Positions 53,690-61,780 of a DNA stretch of 64,000 nucleotides are shown piece by piece. The stretch covers positions 1 to 64,000 of the forward strand of contig NZ_JACIGK010000026.1 in NCBI RefSeq assembly GCF_014197915.1. Direction: 5' to 3'. A program made the position numbers and the translations under genes. Source of the DNA: Roseospira visakhapatnamensis (GTDB lineage Bacteria; Pseudomonadota; Alphaproteobacteria; Rhodospirillales; Rhodospirillaceae). The stretch's first letter is position 1. Each line of letters begins with the position of its first letter. The notes beneath the pieces were generated by a model. That model was not told the origin of the DNA. It worked only from the letters and a program-made list of their open reading frames with translations, and did no database searches.

Positions 53690-53929
53690 ACGAACACATA
53701 TGAGGCAGCGTCCCGGCGCCACTGGAACAGAGTGCGCGGTCGGGGACGCGGACGCTCACTCACGCACGTCAGGCCGGAGGATGGGGGTCCGCCGGGTCCA
53801 GCCGGATCCGGAGGCCAAACCCCCGGCTGTGTCGCTTGACGGTGTCTGGGTTGTTGAGCGGGACTCGTGGGCCGGCCAGCGGGCAAACGCGCTGACCGCG
53901 GATTTGAAAACGCTAGGGAGACCGAAACG

Positions 53930-54736
53930 ATGGCTTTGCCGCTCATGCCCAAGGCCACCGCCGTCTGGCTGGTGGAAAACACCGCGCTGACCTTCGAGCA
54001 GATCGCGGCGTTCTGTGGCATGCACGAGCTGGAAGTGCAGGCCATCGCCGATGGCGAGGTGGCGGTGGGCATCACCGGCCTGGATCCCCTGGCCAATGGA
54101 CAGTTGAGCCAGGCGGAGCTGGATCGCTGCCAAAAGGATCCCGACGCCCGCCTGCGGCTGCATCGTGGTGACAACCCGGTCCCGCAGTCGCGGCAGAAGG
54201 GCGCGCGCTACACCCCGGTGTCCAAGCGCCACGACCGGCCGGACGGCATCGCCTGGCTGATCAAGAACCATCCGGAACTGTCGGACGCGCAGATCTGCAA
54301 GCTGCTGGGCACCACCAAGCCGACCATTCAGGGTATTCGCGACCGCACCCACTGGAACGCGCCCAACATCAAGCCGCGCAATCCCGTCATCCTGGGTCTG
54401 TGCAGCGAGGCCGACATGGAAAAGGCCATCGTCATCGCGCGTGGGCGGGCCCAACGGGCCGGCGTGGTCGTCGAGGCGGCGGACCCCGTGGACGCCGGGT
54501 CGGACGCGGGATCGGACAGTGGGCCCGAGGCCGGGATGGATGCCGGGACCGAGGTCGCACCGGATGCCGGGATCGAGGTCGAGACCGTCGCGGGCGTGCC
54601 GGCCGAGACGGATGACGAAACCGAGACCGAGACCGAGACCGAAACCGAGACTGCGGAGACGGCGGCGCCGGCTCCCGCGGAGCACGAGGACCCGGACGCG
54701 CAGATGCCCGCGACGCCCCCCGATGATCAGCGGTAA
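53930..54736 (+). CDS. trcR: DUF1013 cell-cycle regulator TrcR with extended acidic tail
   Basis: Predicted 268-residue protein. Residues 1-185 are the DUF1013/TrcR domain (MALPLMPKATAVWLVENTAL, FEQIAAFCGMHELEVQAIADG, KLLGTTKPTIQGIRDRTHWN), known in Caulobacterales-type bacteria as a transcription factor that binds RNA polymerase. The helix-turn-helix-like segments are intact. From about 186 the protein becomes an acidic, repetitive tail (DAGSDAGSDSG..., then alternating Glu-Thr), encoded partly by 6-bp GAGACC repeats near 54617-54653. AGGGAG lies before the ATG. The tail is probably disordered. Confidence 0.9.
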   Translation: MALPLMPKATAVWLVENTALTFEQIAAFCGMHELEVQAIADGEVAVGITGLDPLANGQLSQAELDRCQKDPDARLRLHRGDNPVPQSRQKGARYTPVSKRHDRPDGIAWLIKNHPELSDAQICKLLGTTKPTIQGIRDRTHWNAPNIKPRNPVILGLCSEADMEKAIVIARGRAQRAGVVVEAADPVDAGSDAGSDSGPEAGMDAGTEVAPDAGIEVETVAGVPAETDDETETETETETETAETAAPAPAEHEDPDAQMPATPPDDQR

Positions 54737-54838
54737 CCGGGGCAAAAGTGCCGGCGGTCAGGCCTGATGGCGCAGGGCGACGCCGCGCGCGGCGTCCTTG
54801 GAGAGATGACCGAACTGGGCGCGGGTCGATGGCCCACA

Positions 54839-55087
54839 TCACGTTCGGCGCCGCCGTGATGATGGGGCGGTCGTGGGGGGCGGCGCGGCGCGATAGGCCT
54901 TCAGGTCGGCGTAGCCCCACCAGATCAGGGACCGGACCGTTTCCTTGGCCGCGCGGGCGGCCTCGGTGAAGGTGTCGAGCTTGTGAACCAGCCGCTCGGC
55001 GTGGACCCAGCAGAGCGCGTGCTCGCCGACCTTGAACTGCCCGGCGTCGTCGGAGAGGATGACGGCGCCCTGAGTCTGCGCAACCAA
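54839..55087 (-). pseudogene. truncated DDE-type transposase fragment
   Basis: An 82-codon frame contains VILSDDAGQFKVGEHALCWVHAERLVHKLDTFTE and LIWWGYADLKAYRAAP, a conserved stretch of a DDE transposase family found in many alphaproteobacteria. Both ends are missing: sequence identity stops after the RAAP segment and nothing recognisable precedes it. I cannot name the IS family safely. It marks decayed mobile DNA next to the glycosyltransferase patch. Confidence 0.65.
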
Positions 55088-55127
55088 ATGTGAGTCGCGA
55101 CGCCGCCACCGCCCGCACTTCTGCCCC

Positions 55128-55160
55128 GATTACAAAGTTCTTAGATAGGAGTTTGTAATC
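55128..55160. repeat. 9-bp inverted repeat GATTACAAA/TTTGTAATC
   Basis: GATTACAAA (55128-55136) and TTTGTAATC (55152-55160) are perfect inverted repeats with a 15-bp spacer in an A+T-rich stretch downstream of the GT2 gene. They may be a terminator-like hairpin or an old insertion end. Confidence 0.5.
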
Positions 55161-55227
55161 CCTGTATTTTTCGGTATTCCTCCCAAAATCCCTGTTCCTG
55201 CAAACTCAAGTGGCAGTCAACAGCCAT
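55141..55227 (-). CDS. possible 28-codon small ORF coupled to GT2 gene
   Basis: An ATG at 55227 overlaps the GT2 stop codon (TGATG) and opens a 28-codon frame ending QEQGFWEEYRKIQGLQTPI. Unlike the surroundings it is A+T-rich and not Arg/Pro-rich. The peptide has no recognised domain. It could be the residue of an inserted element's gene rather than an active gene. Confidence 0.25.
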   Translation of the reverse strand: MAVDCHLSLQEQGFWEEYRKIQGLQTPI

Positions 55228-56213
55228 CAGGGGGCATCCCGACGATGCGGCCCGTCGATGCGGGCGGAGGACGTCTCCAGGTGCTGCTGCAACTGTCGCC
55301 GGCGAATCTCGGCCAGCAGCACGCGATTGGCGGCGATCATGTCGGACAGCACGCCGGCGGAGAAGATCACCACGGATGAAACGATGAGGATCGCAACCAG
55401 GATCAGCGACTGGATGTTGCCGCTTCCCTGACCGAGCATGAAGAAGTAGAGGAAACGGAGCCCAAGGACCAGTCCCGGAATCGCCACCAAGGCCCCGATC
55501 AGGGCGAAGAACCGCATGGGCTTGTAGAGGACGAAAATCCGGAAAATGGTCGCCATCGACCGGAGCACGTAGGATCGCATCGAGCGAAACAGACGAGAGG
55601 GACGTGTCGGCGCATGGGTGCGGATCGGCACCCAGGTCACCGTCATGCCCAGACGACCGGCCTGGATCAGGGTTTCCAGGGTATACGTGTAGGCATTGAA
55701 GACATAGAGGCTGAGCGCCGCGTCACGACTGAAGGCGCGGAATCCGCTGGGCGCGTCGGGAACCGGCGTGCCACTGGCCACGCGCACGACCCAACTGCCG
55801 ATCCTTTGCAGCAGCTTCTTGGCCAACGGAAAGTCCGTCGTGTCCATGATCGGCCGGGCGCCGACCACCATCACGGCGCGGCCCTCCAGGATCGGCGCGA
55901 CCAGGTCGGGGATGCAGGACGCGTCGTACTGATTGTCGGCATCCGTGTTCACGATCACGTCCGCGCCCCGCTCCAGGGCGGCCAGCACGCCCACCATGAA
56001 GGCGTTGGCCAAGCCGCGATTGGCGGGCAGCCGTATGACGTGATCGACGCCATGGGCGCGGGCGACGGCGCTGGTTCCGTCGGTGCTGCCATCGTCGGTG
56101 ACCAGCCACTCGACCCGGTCGAAGCCCGCCACCGCGCGCGGCAGGTCCGCCAGGGTTTGCGGCAGGACATCCGCTTCGTTGTAGCACGGGATGTGGATGA
56201 TCAGTTTTCTCAA
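55227..56213 (-). CDS. GT2 family glycosyltransferase with C-terminal membrane helices
   Basis: Predicted 328-residue enzyme. A polyprenol-phosphate-sugar synthase-like GT2 domain (LIIHIPCYNEADVLPQTLADLP, WLVTDDGSTDGT, VIVNTDADNQYDASCIPDLV) is followed by two membrane helices at about 235-290. It probably makes a lipid-linked sugar donor on the inner membrane. The start is a TTG in TTGA, overlapping the stop of the upstream membrane protein gene. The pairing with that GT-C-like protein suggests donor synthesis plus sugar transfer. Confidence 0.85.
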   Translation of the reverse strand: MRKLIIHIPCYNEADVLPQTLADLPRAVAGFDRVEWLVTDDGSTDGTSAVARAHGVDHVIRLPANRGLANAFMVGVLAALERGADVIVNTDADNQYDASCIPDLVAPILEGRAVMVVGARPIMDTTDFPLAKKLLQRIGSWVVRVASGTPVPDAPSGFRAFSRDAALSLYVFNAYTYTLETLIQAGRLGMTVTWVPIRTHAPTRPSRLFRSMRSYVLRSMATIFRIFVLYKPMRFFALIGALVAIPGLVLGLRFLYFFMLGQGSGNIQSLILVAILIVSSVVIFSAGVLSDMIAANRVLLAEIRRRQLQQHLETSSARIDGPHRRDAP

Positions 56214-58072
56214 GACTCTCCATCCTGTGCCCGGTGTACTCGAAAGACGCGGACGGCGTCGCTGACGCTATCCGGTGTGGGCAGCGGGGTCAGCCAGTCG
56301 GGTTCGTCGCCTTGCAACAGTCGGGTCTTGAACGGTGGGCGTGGCAGTGTCGGATCTCGCACGTCCGTGTCGATCGCGACGTCGCAGATCACGAGGATGT
56401 CCACCTGGGCGTCCGTGGCCCGGGCCAAGGCGTCGTCGTCCGTCGGCGCCGATATCACCTCCAGGCGCGTCGCGAAGCCCGGTTGCAGCCTGTGATTCGG
56501 GATGGCGTAGACCCTGTGCGGTGTCCAGTACATCAAGGCCGCGCCCATGTCGGCCAGCGCCATGATGTTCAGGGGTGGGGCGGGCGGCAACGTGGCGCCG
56601 AGCCAGCGGGTCAGGTCGTCGACGCTGCAGTGCGTCAGCACGTTCGGGTTTTTCTCCTTGTCCGCCGTGTGCGTGATGGCCTGGACGACAAAGGGGCCGA
56701 CCAGGACCGCGCTGGCCAGGGCAACACGCAGCGGCATCCGGACGAGCAGGCGCGCCCGGGGACACGCCGACACGGCCATGGCCGCGATCAGGCCCTGGCC
56801 GGGCAGAAGGAAGAACAGGATCATCGGCATCCATGCCGCGACCGGCGGCCATGTGACCAGGAGCATGGTGACGGCGACGACCAGCAGGCTTCCCCAGACC
56901 CACCGTCGCTCGGGTCCGCCACGGACCAGCAGGATGAGCATGCCCACGACCGAGATGATCAGGGGGAGGAGATATCCTGTCTGGGTGGCCACGGCCGACA
57001 GGACGGTCCACGCGGACTCAAAGTCCGCCGCGTCGATCAGGGGATAGTATTCTTCGATACGAAGCAGGCGGACACCGACATACAGGGGGTCGATCGCGAT
57101 ACCGTGGTCGGGCGCCAGCACCTGGGGAAAGGCCACCAGCAAGGCTCCGACGCCGACCAGCGCCAGAGGTATCGCCGGTACCAACCGCGAGACGGCGCCG
57201 CGATCGATGGCGGGCCACCTCTGCTCAACCGTCCGAATCCCGGTCCAGAACAGGACAATGGCCAGGAAGACGCAAAGGTGCCAGACGGATACCCGGTCGA
57301 ACTCGACGACGCTCACGGTATCCAACGGGGGACGCTCGACAAAGAGGATCACCAGACAGGTCGCGCTGGCCACGGCCGCGACACGCTGGTTGAGCTGTGA
57401 CCAGGCCCCGCCCGCGACCAGCCATCGCACCCCGAGGGCAACAGGAAAAAGCAACGCGGCAAGAACACCGCTGATGTTCACCCACACGGCCAAGGGCAAG
57501 GCGATCCCCACAAGGGTCGCGCCATGCCGCCCATACGGGGAGGTGGCCATGAGGACCAGACCCCAGACGATCAGGGCCAGAACGGGAATCAGGGCCGCAT
57601 AGTGGTCGGGTCGCCCGGGGAGGAAGGTGGCGAGAAGCGGGGTAACGCAAATCAGCGAAACGATCGTCATCGCCGTCTGCAATGGCGTGAGCACCCGTCG
57701 CAATGCGGCGGCGAGCAAGCCCGCGGTCACGATACCGAGGCCCGGCGCGACGACGTAGCCGCCCCAGAACAGGGCCGTCTCTTGCCGCATGACCAGCATG
57801 AAGGGCAGCGCGCAAACGCTGATCAGGACGTCCAGAGGTCGTGTCCAGTGGGACAGAAGACCGTGCGGAATGACCTGATCATACACGGGGTTGAACCAGG
57901 ATCCGCCCGCCCACAGATCCCGAACGCGGACCATCCTAGAGTAGGTGTCGGTGCCGATATAGCTCGGCAGGTCGTGGGGACTGAGGCCGATCATCCTGGC
58001 GGTTACCAAGATCATAATAAAGGCACAGAAGACCACTGCTCCCCAGTATTCGAAGCCACGGGACGCGTTCAA
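56210..58072 (-). CDS. GT-C-type integral membrane glycosyltransferase-like protein
   Basis: Predicted about 620-residue protein with a dozen or more membrane helices and a C-terminal soluble domain of about 170 residues. The first periplasmic loop (TDTYSRMVRVRDLWAGG, then HWTRPLDVL) has the acidic and Asp-containing patterns seen in STT3/PMT-type GT-C enzymes. This would transfer a sugar from a polyprenyl carrier to a protein or lipid. No WWDYG motif is seen, so it is not a clear oligosaccharyltransferase. I favour the TTG at 58072 after GGAG; a TTG at 58087 is an alternative. It is the first gene of a pair with the GT2 gene. Confidence 0.7.
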   Translation of the reverse strand: MNASRGFEYWGAVVFCAFIMILVTARMIGLSPHDLPSYIGTDTYSRMVRVRDLWAGGSWFNPVYDQVIPHGLLSHWTRPLDVLISVCALPFMLVMRQETALFWGGYVVAPGLGIVTAGLLAAALRRVLTPLQTAMTIVSLICVTPLLATFLPGRPDHYAALIPVLALIVWGLVLMATSPYGRHGATLVGIALPLAVWVNISGVLAALLFPVALGVRWLVAGGAWSQLNQRVAAVASATCLVILFVERPPLDTVSVVEFDRVSVWHLCVFLAIVLFWTGIRTVEQRWPAIDRGAVSRLVPAIPLALVGVGALLVAFPQVLAPDHGIAIDPLYVGVRLLRIEEYYPLIDAADFESAWTVLSAVATQTGYLLPLIISVVGMLILLVRGGPERRWVWGSLLVVAVTMLLVTWPPVAAWMPMILFFLLPGQGLIAAMAVSACPRARLLVRMPLRVALASAVLVGPFVVQAITHTADKEKNPNVLTHCSVDDLTRWLGATLPPAPPLNIMALADMGAALMYWTPHRVYAIPNHRLQPGFATRLEVISAPTDDDALARATDAQVDILVICDVAIDTDVRDPTLPRPPFKTRLLQGDEPDWLTPLPTPDSVSDAVRVFRVHRAQDGES

Positions 58073-58283
58073 AAAAATCTCCTGCAAGACCTGCTATCGA
58101 AGTCAATCGCTTGTTGGCTCGTCACGATTCGCCGTCACACACTCGCGTCACTCGCGACCGAGAAGATATCGTCATAAACAGTGATGCAGTACCGATGATG
58201 CCGTGATAGAGCGTTTTTGAGGGTCAGGACAAAGTCTCATCACCTTACCTTGGAAGGGCGATCAGGTTAGCCGCTCATGAAGA

Positions 58284-58457
58284 TCACAAGTAACCCGGAA
58301 GCTCGCTGATCCCGTCAAGTAAGGCCGTGCCGAGGAGCCGCACGCTCCCGATCACCGCCATGGCGATGCCGAGGGCGATCAGGGCGTACTCAATCGCCGT
58401 GGCGCCGACGTCGTCGCACCAGAGGCGAACCAAGCCTGTCCAACTGGGCGGGATCAT
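58284..58457 (-). CDS. Flp-family type IVb pilin
   Basis: Predicted 57-residue pilin precursor. After a short leader, the processing region and hydrophobic helix (DVGATAIEYALIALGIAMAVIG) match Flp pilins, with Glu as the conserved fifth residue after the cleavage site and the AIEYALI core. GGAGGA precedes the ATG at 58457. No tad/cpa secretion genes, prepilin peptidase or second pilin lie in the window, so it is an orphan here. It lies about 210 bp upstream of the membrane glycosyltransferase pair on the same strand. Confidence 0.85.
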   Translation of the reverse strand: MIPPSWTGLVRLWCDDVGATAIEYALIALGIAMAVIGSVRLLGTALLDGISELPGYL

Positions 58458-58715
58458 GGATCGTCCTCCATTTTGGCTCGACGGCAGCGAGCACGGATTG
58501 GCGGCGATGGCCGCCACCGATGATCCGGGAGTCTCTCAGGGATTTCATCTTATCGAAAAAGGGTCGGGGACAGAAGGCGTCTCGCTCTCAGCCGCAGGGC
58601 AATCGGGTGAACGTGACGGGTGAAGACATCCCTTTCGGGCGGCCCCGGTTTGGATTATCAGACACCTCATGCGCCTTGCTTTGCGCCCACGATCAAAGGG
58701 AGGGAGCCCCCGGTC

Positions 58716-60368
58716 ATGCCCCGCACGCCCCGCAAGTACGAGGATCACCTGGACAAGACCCCGGCCAACCACGTGCCGCTGACCCCCATCCAGTTCCTGG
58801 AGCGGGCGGCCCACGCCTATCCGGACAAGACCTCGATCATCCATGGCCGGCGCCGCTACACGTGGCGGGAGACCTATGCGCGCGCGCGGCGGCTGGCCTC
58901 GGCGCTAACCCGGCGGGGTATCGGCAAGGGCGCGACCGTGGCCGTCATGGCCGCCAACACGCCCGAACTGTACGAGGCCCACTTCGGCGTGCCCATGACG
59001 GGTGCCGTCCTGAACGCCCTCAACGTACGCCTGAACGCCGACGACATCGCCTTCATCCTGGATCATGGCGAGGCGGAATTCCTGATCACGGACAGGGAGT
59101 TCTCGGCTACGGTTCGCAAGGCACTTGAGAAACTGGAGTCACCCATCCCGGTGATCGACATCGACGACCCCGAGGCCGGCGGCGTCGGCGCGCGGCTGGG
59201 CGAGACGGACTACGAAGCGCTGCTGGCCGAGGGCGACCCGGACTTCGCCTGGGTGTACCCCGACGACGAATGGAACGCCATCACGCTCAACTACACCTCC
59301 GGCACGACCGGCAATCCCAAGGGCGTGGTTTACCACTCCCGGGGCGCCTACCTGAACGCGCTGGGCAACATCGTCACCTGGGGCCTGGGACACGACATCG
59401 TGTACCTGTGGACCCTGCCCATGTTCCACTGCAACGGCTGGTGCTTCCCCTGGACCCTGGCGGCCCTGGCCGGCACCAATGTGTGCTGCCGTAAAGTGAG
59501 CGCGGACGCCATCTTCGGCGCCATCGCCGACCACGGCGTGACCCATTTCTGCGGTGCGCCCATCGTGCTCGGCTTCGTGATCAACGCGAGTGACGCCGAG
59601 CGTCGCGCCTTCGACCACACCGTCAACGTCATGACCGCCGCCGCGCCGCCACCGGCGCCGGTGCTGGCGCGCATGGCCGCCGAGGGCTTCAAGGTCACCC
59701 ACACCTACGGCCTGACCGAGGTCTATGGCCCGGCGACGGTCTGCGCCTGGCATGACGATTGGGACCGGCTGGATATGGAGGACCAGGCCCGCCTGAAGTC
59801 CCGCCAGGGCGTCCGCTACCCGGTGCAGGAGGGAGTGATGGTCGCCCACCCCGAGACCCTGGAGCCGGTACCCTGGGACGGCGAGACCATGGGCGAGGTG
59901 TTCTTCCGGGGCAACATCACCATGCGCGGCTATCTCAAGAACCCGGCGGCCACCGAGAAGGCCCTGGCGGGCGGCTGGTTCCACTCCGGCGACCTGGGTG
60001 TGACGCACCCAGACGGCTACATCCAGCTCAAGGACCGCTCCAAGGACATCATCATCTCGGGTGGCGAGAACATCTCGTCCATCGAGGTGGAAGGCGTGCT
60101 CTATCGCCATCCGGACGTGGTGGCCTGCGGCGTGGTCGCCAAGCCCGACGACAAATGGGGCGAGACCCCGGTCGCCGTGGTCGAACTGCGAGACGGCGCC
60201 ACGGTCACCGAGGCCGAGTTGATCGCCTTCTGCCGCGATGCCCTGACTCACTACAAGTGCCCGCGCGAGATCATCTTCGATGCGCTGCCCAAGACATCGA
60301 CCGGCAAGATCCAGAAGTATCTGCTGCGCGAGCATGTCCAACGGCTGATCGCGGCGGGCGAGGCGTGA
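58716..60368 (+). CDS. medium/long-chain acyl-CoA ligase (AlkK/DmdB-like)
   Basis: Predicted 550-residue AMP-forming ligase. The P-loop-like YTSGTTGNPKGVVY, the THTYGLTEVYGP motif, the hinge HSGDLGVTHPDGYIQLKDRSKDIIISGGENISS and the terminal catalytic Lys in TGKIQK are present. The sequence is closest in pattern to AlkK-like fatty acyl-CoA and methylmercaptopropionate-CoA ligases. It probably activates medium-chain acids. The start at 58716 follows AAAGGGAGGGAG. The MFS gene overlaps its stop by four bases. Confidence 0.92.
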   Translation: MPRTPRKYEDHLDKTPANHVPLTPIQFLERAAHAYPDKTSIIHGRRRYTWRETYARARRLASALTRRGIGKGATVAVMAANTPELYEAHFGVPMTGAVLNALNVRLNADDIAFILDHGEAEFLITDREFSATVRKALEKLESPIPVIDIDDPEAGGVGARLGETDYEALLAEGDPDFAWVYPDDEWNAITLNYTSGTTGNPKGVVYHSRGAYLNALGNIVTWGLGHDIVYLWTLPMFHCNGWCFPWTLAALAGTNVCCRKVSADAIFGAIADHGVTHFCGAPIVLGFVINASDAERRAFDHTVNVMTAAAPPPAPVLARMAAEGFKVTHTYGLTEVYGPATVCAWHDDWDRLDMEDQARLKSRQGVRYPVQEGVMVAHPETLEPVPWDGETMGEVFFRGNITMRGYLKNPAATEKALAGGWFHSGDLGVTHPDGYIQLKDRSKDIIISGGENISSIEVEGVLYRHPDVVACGVVAKPDDKWGETPVAVVELRDGATVTEAELIAFCRDALTHYKCPREIIFDALPKTSTGKIQKYLLREHVQRLIAAGEA

Positions 60369-61630
60369 CGGCCGCGCAGGACGCCGACGAGCAAAGACAC
60401 GGTTACGGCGGGGCGGTCGTCACCCCGGGTATCGTGGTGCGTATCACGCTGCTGTTGGCCGCCTCGCTGACGGTGATGGCGGGGGCGACCATCTCGCCCT
60501 CGCTGCCGTCGCTGTACGACCACTACCAGGACACCGAGGGCATGGCCTTCCTGTCGCGCCTGGTGCTCACCCTGCCGGCCCTGTTCATCGCCCTCGGTTC
60601 ACCCCTGGCCGGGATCGTCGTGGACCGCCTGGGGCGCAAGCCGGTGATCATCACCGGCGCCGCGCTGTATGTGCTGGGCGGCACAACCGGCCTTTACGTG
60701 GACAGCCTGGCCGCCCTGCTGGCCGGCCGCGCCGTGCTGGGACTCGCGGTGGCCTGCATCATGACCACGACGGTCACCCTGATCGGCGATTACTGGCGGG
60801 GGGAGCAGCGTGGCCGCATGATGGGCTGGATGTCGGCCTTCATGTCCTGGGGCGGCGTCGTGTTCGTGCTGCTGGGCGGGGCGCTGGCCGAGTGGCATTG
60901 GCGCGGCCCGTTCGGCGTCTATCTGACGGCGCTGGGCCTGCTGCCGTTTCTGGTGTTGGCCCTCCACGAGCCGGCGCGCCCCTCGGCGGTCCCGGAGCGG
61001 ACCGCGTCCCTGTCGTCGAACGACGATTCTCGCAGCGCGAATTGGTCTATTATTCTCGTTATTTATTTGGCGGCATTCCTGTTGAACATGACCTTCTATA
61101 TGGTCCCCACGCAGGCCCCCTTCCTGCTGCGCGAACTGGGCACGGTCGCCCCCTTCGCCACCGGGCTGGTCATTGCCGTCATGAACGTGGCCGGTGGCGT
61201 CGCCTCCATCCAGTATGGACGGCTTCGTCGATGGCTGTCGCCGCCCGCGGTTTTCGGGGCCGCGTTCTGTAGCATCGCCCTGGGCTTCGGGGGCGTCTTC
61301 CTGGCGACCAGCCAGACCGGCTTCATGCTGGCCATGGTGCTGGCCGGCCTGGGCGTGGGCGCCGCCTTTCCCAATATCACCACCTGGCTGATGACCGTGG
61401 CGCCGCCGCGCTGGCGCGGCCGGCTGGTGGGGGGCACCACCATGAGCATCTTCCTCGGGCAGTTCATGTCACCCGTCCTCAGCCAGCCGCTGGTCGACTG
61501 GGCAGGGCAGGGCGGGGCCTTCGGCGTGGTGGCCGGCGGGCAGGTGGTGGTCGGCGCGGGGTTCTGGGGACTGGCGTGGGCCATGTGCCGACACGCAGCC
61601 CCCGGGCATCCGGCGACAGGGCGTCGGTAA
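60365..61630 (+). CDS. MFS transporter
   Basis: Predicted 421-residue carrier with 12 hydrophobic segments and the MFS loop motif IVVDRLGRKPVI between helices 2 and 3. It resembles drug/proton antiporters of the 12-helix type. The GTG start at 60365 overlaps the acyl-CoA ligase stop (GTGA), so it is cotranscribed and translationally coupled. The partner suggests import or export of a carboxylic acid, but the substrate is unproven. Confidence 0.85.
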   Translation: MTAAQDADEQRHGYGGAVVTPGIVVRITLLLAASLTVMAGATISPSLPSLYDHYQDTEGMAFLSRLVLTLPALFIALGSPLAGIVVDRLGRKPVIITGAALYVLGGTTGLYVDSLAALLAGRAVLGLAVACIMTTTVTLIGDYWRGEQRGRMMGWMSAFMSWGGVVFVLLGGALAEWHWRGPFGVYLTALGLLPFLVLALHEPARPSAVPERTASLSSNDDSRSANWSIILVIYLAAFLLNMTFYMVPTQAPFLLRELGTVAPFATGLVIAVMNVAGGVASIQYGRLRRWLSPPAVFGAAFCSIALGFGGVFLATSQTGFMLAMVLAGLGVGAAFPNITTWLMTVAPPRWRGRLVGGTTMSIFLGQFMSPVLSQPLVDWAGQGGAFGVVAGGQVVVGAGFWGLAWAMCRHAAPGHPATGRR

Positions 61631-61780
61631 CACGCCGTCCGCCCGCGCGACCACCGGCGGACGAGCGTCATGGTCCCGGGACTCTCTTCTTGCGCCCTTC
61701 CCGTGTCGGCCGGATACTTCGTTGCAAGATCGCATCGAAAACGAACGGGCGTCGCCCGGACGACGGGGGAGGGGCGAACC

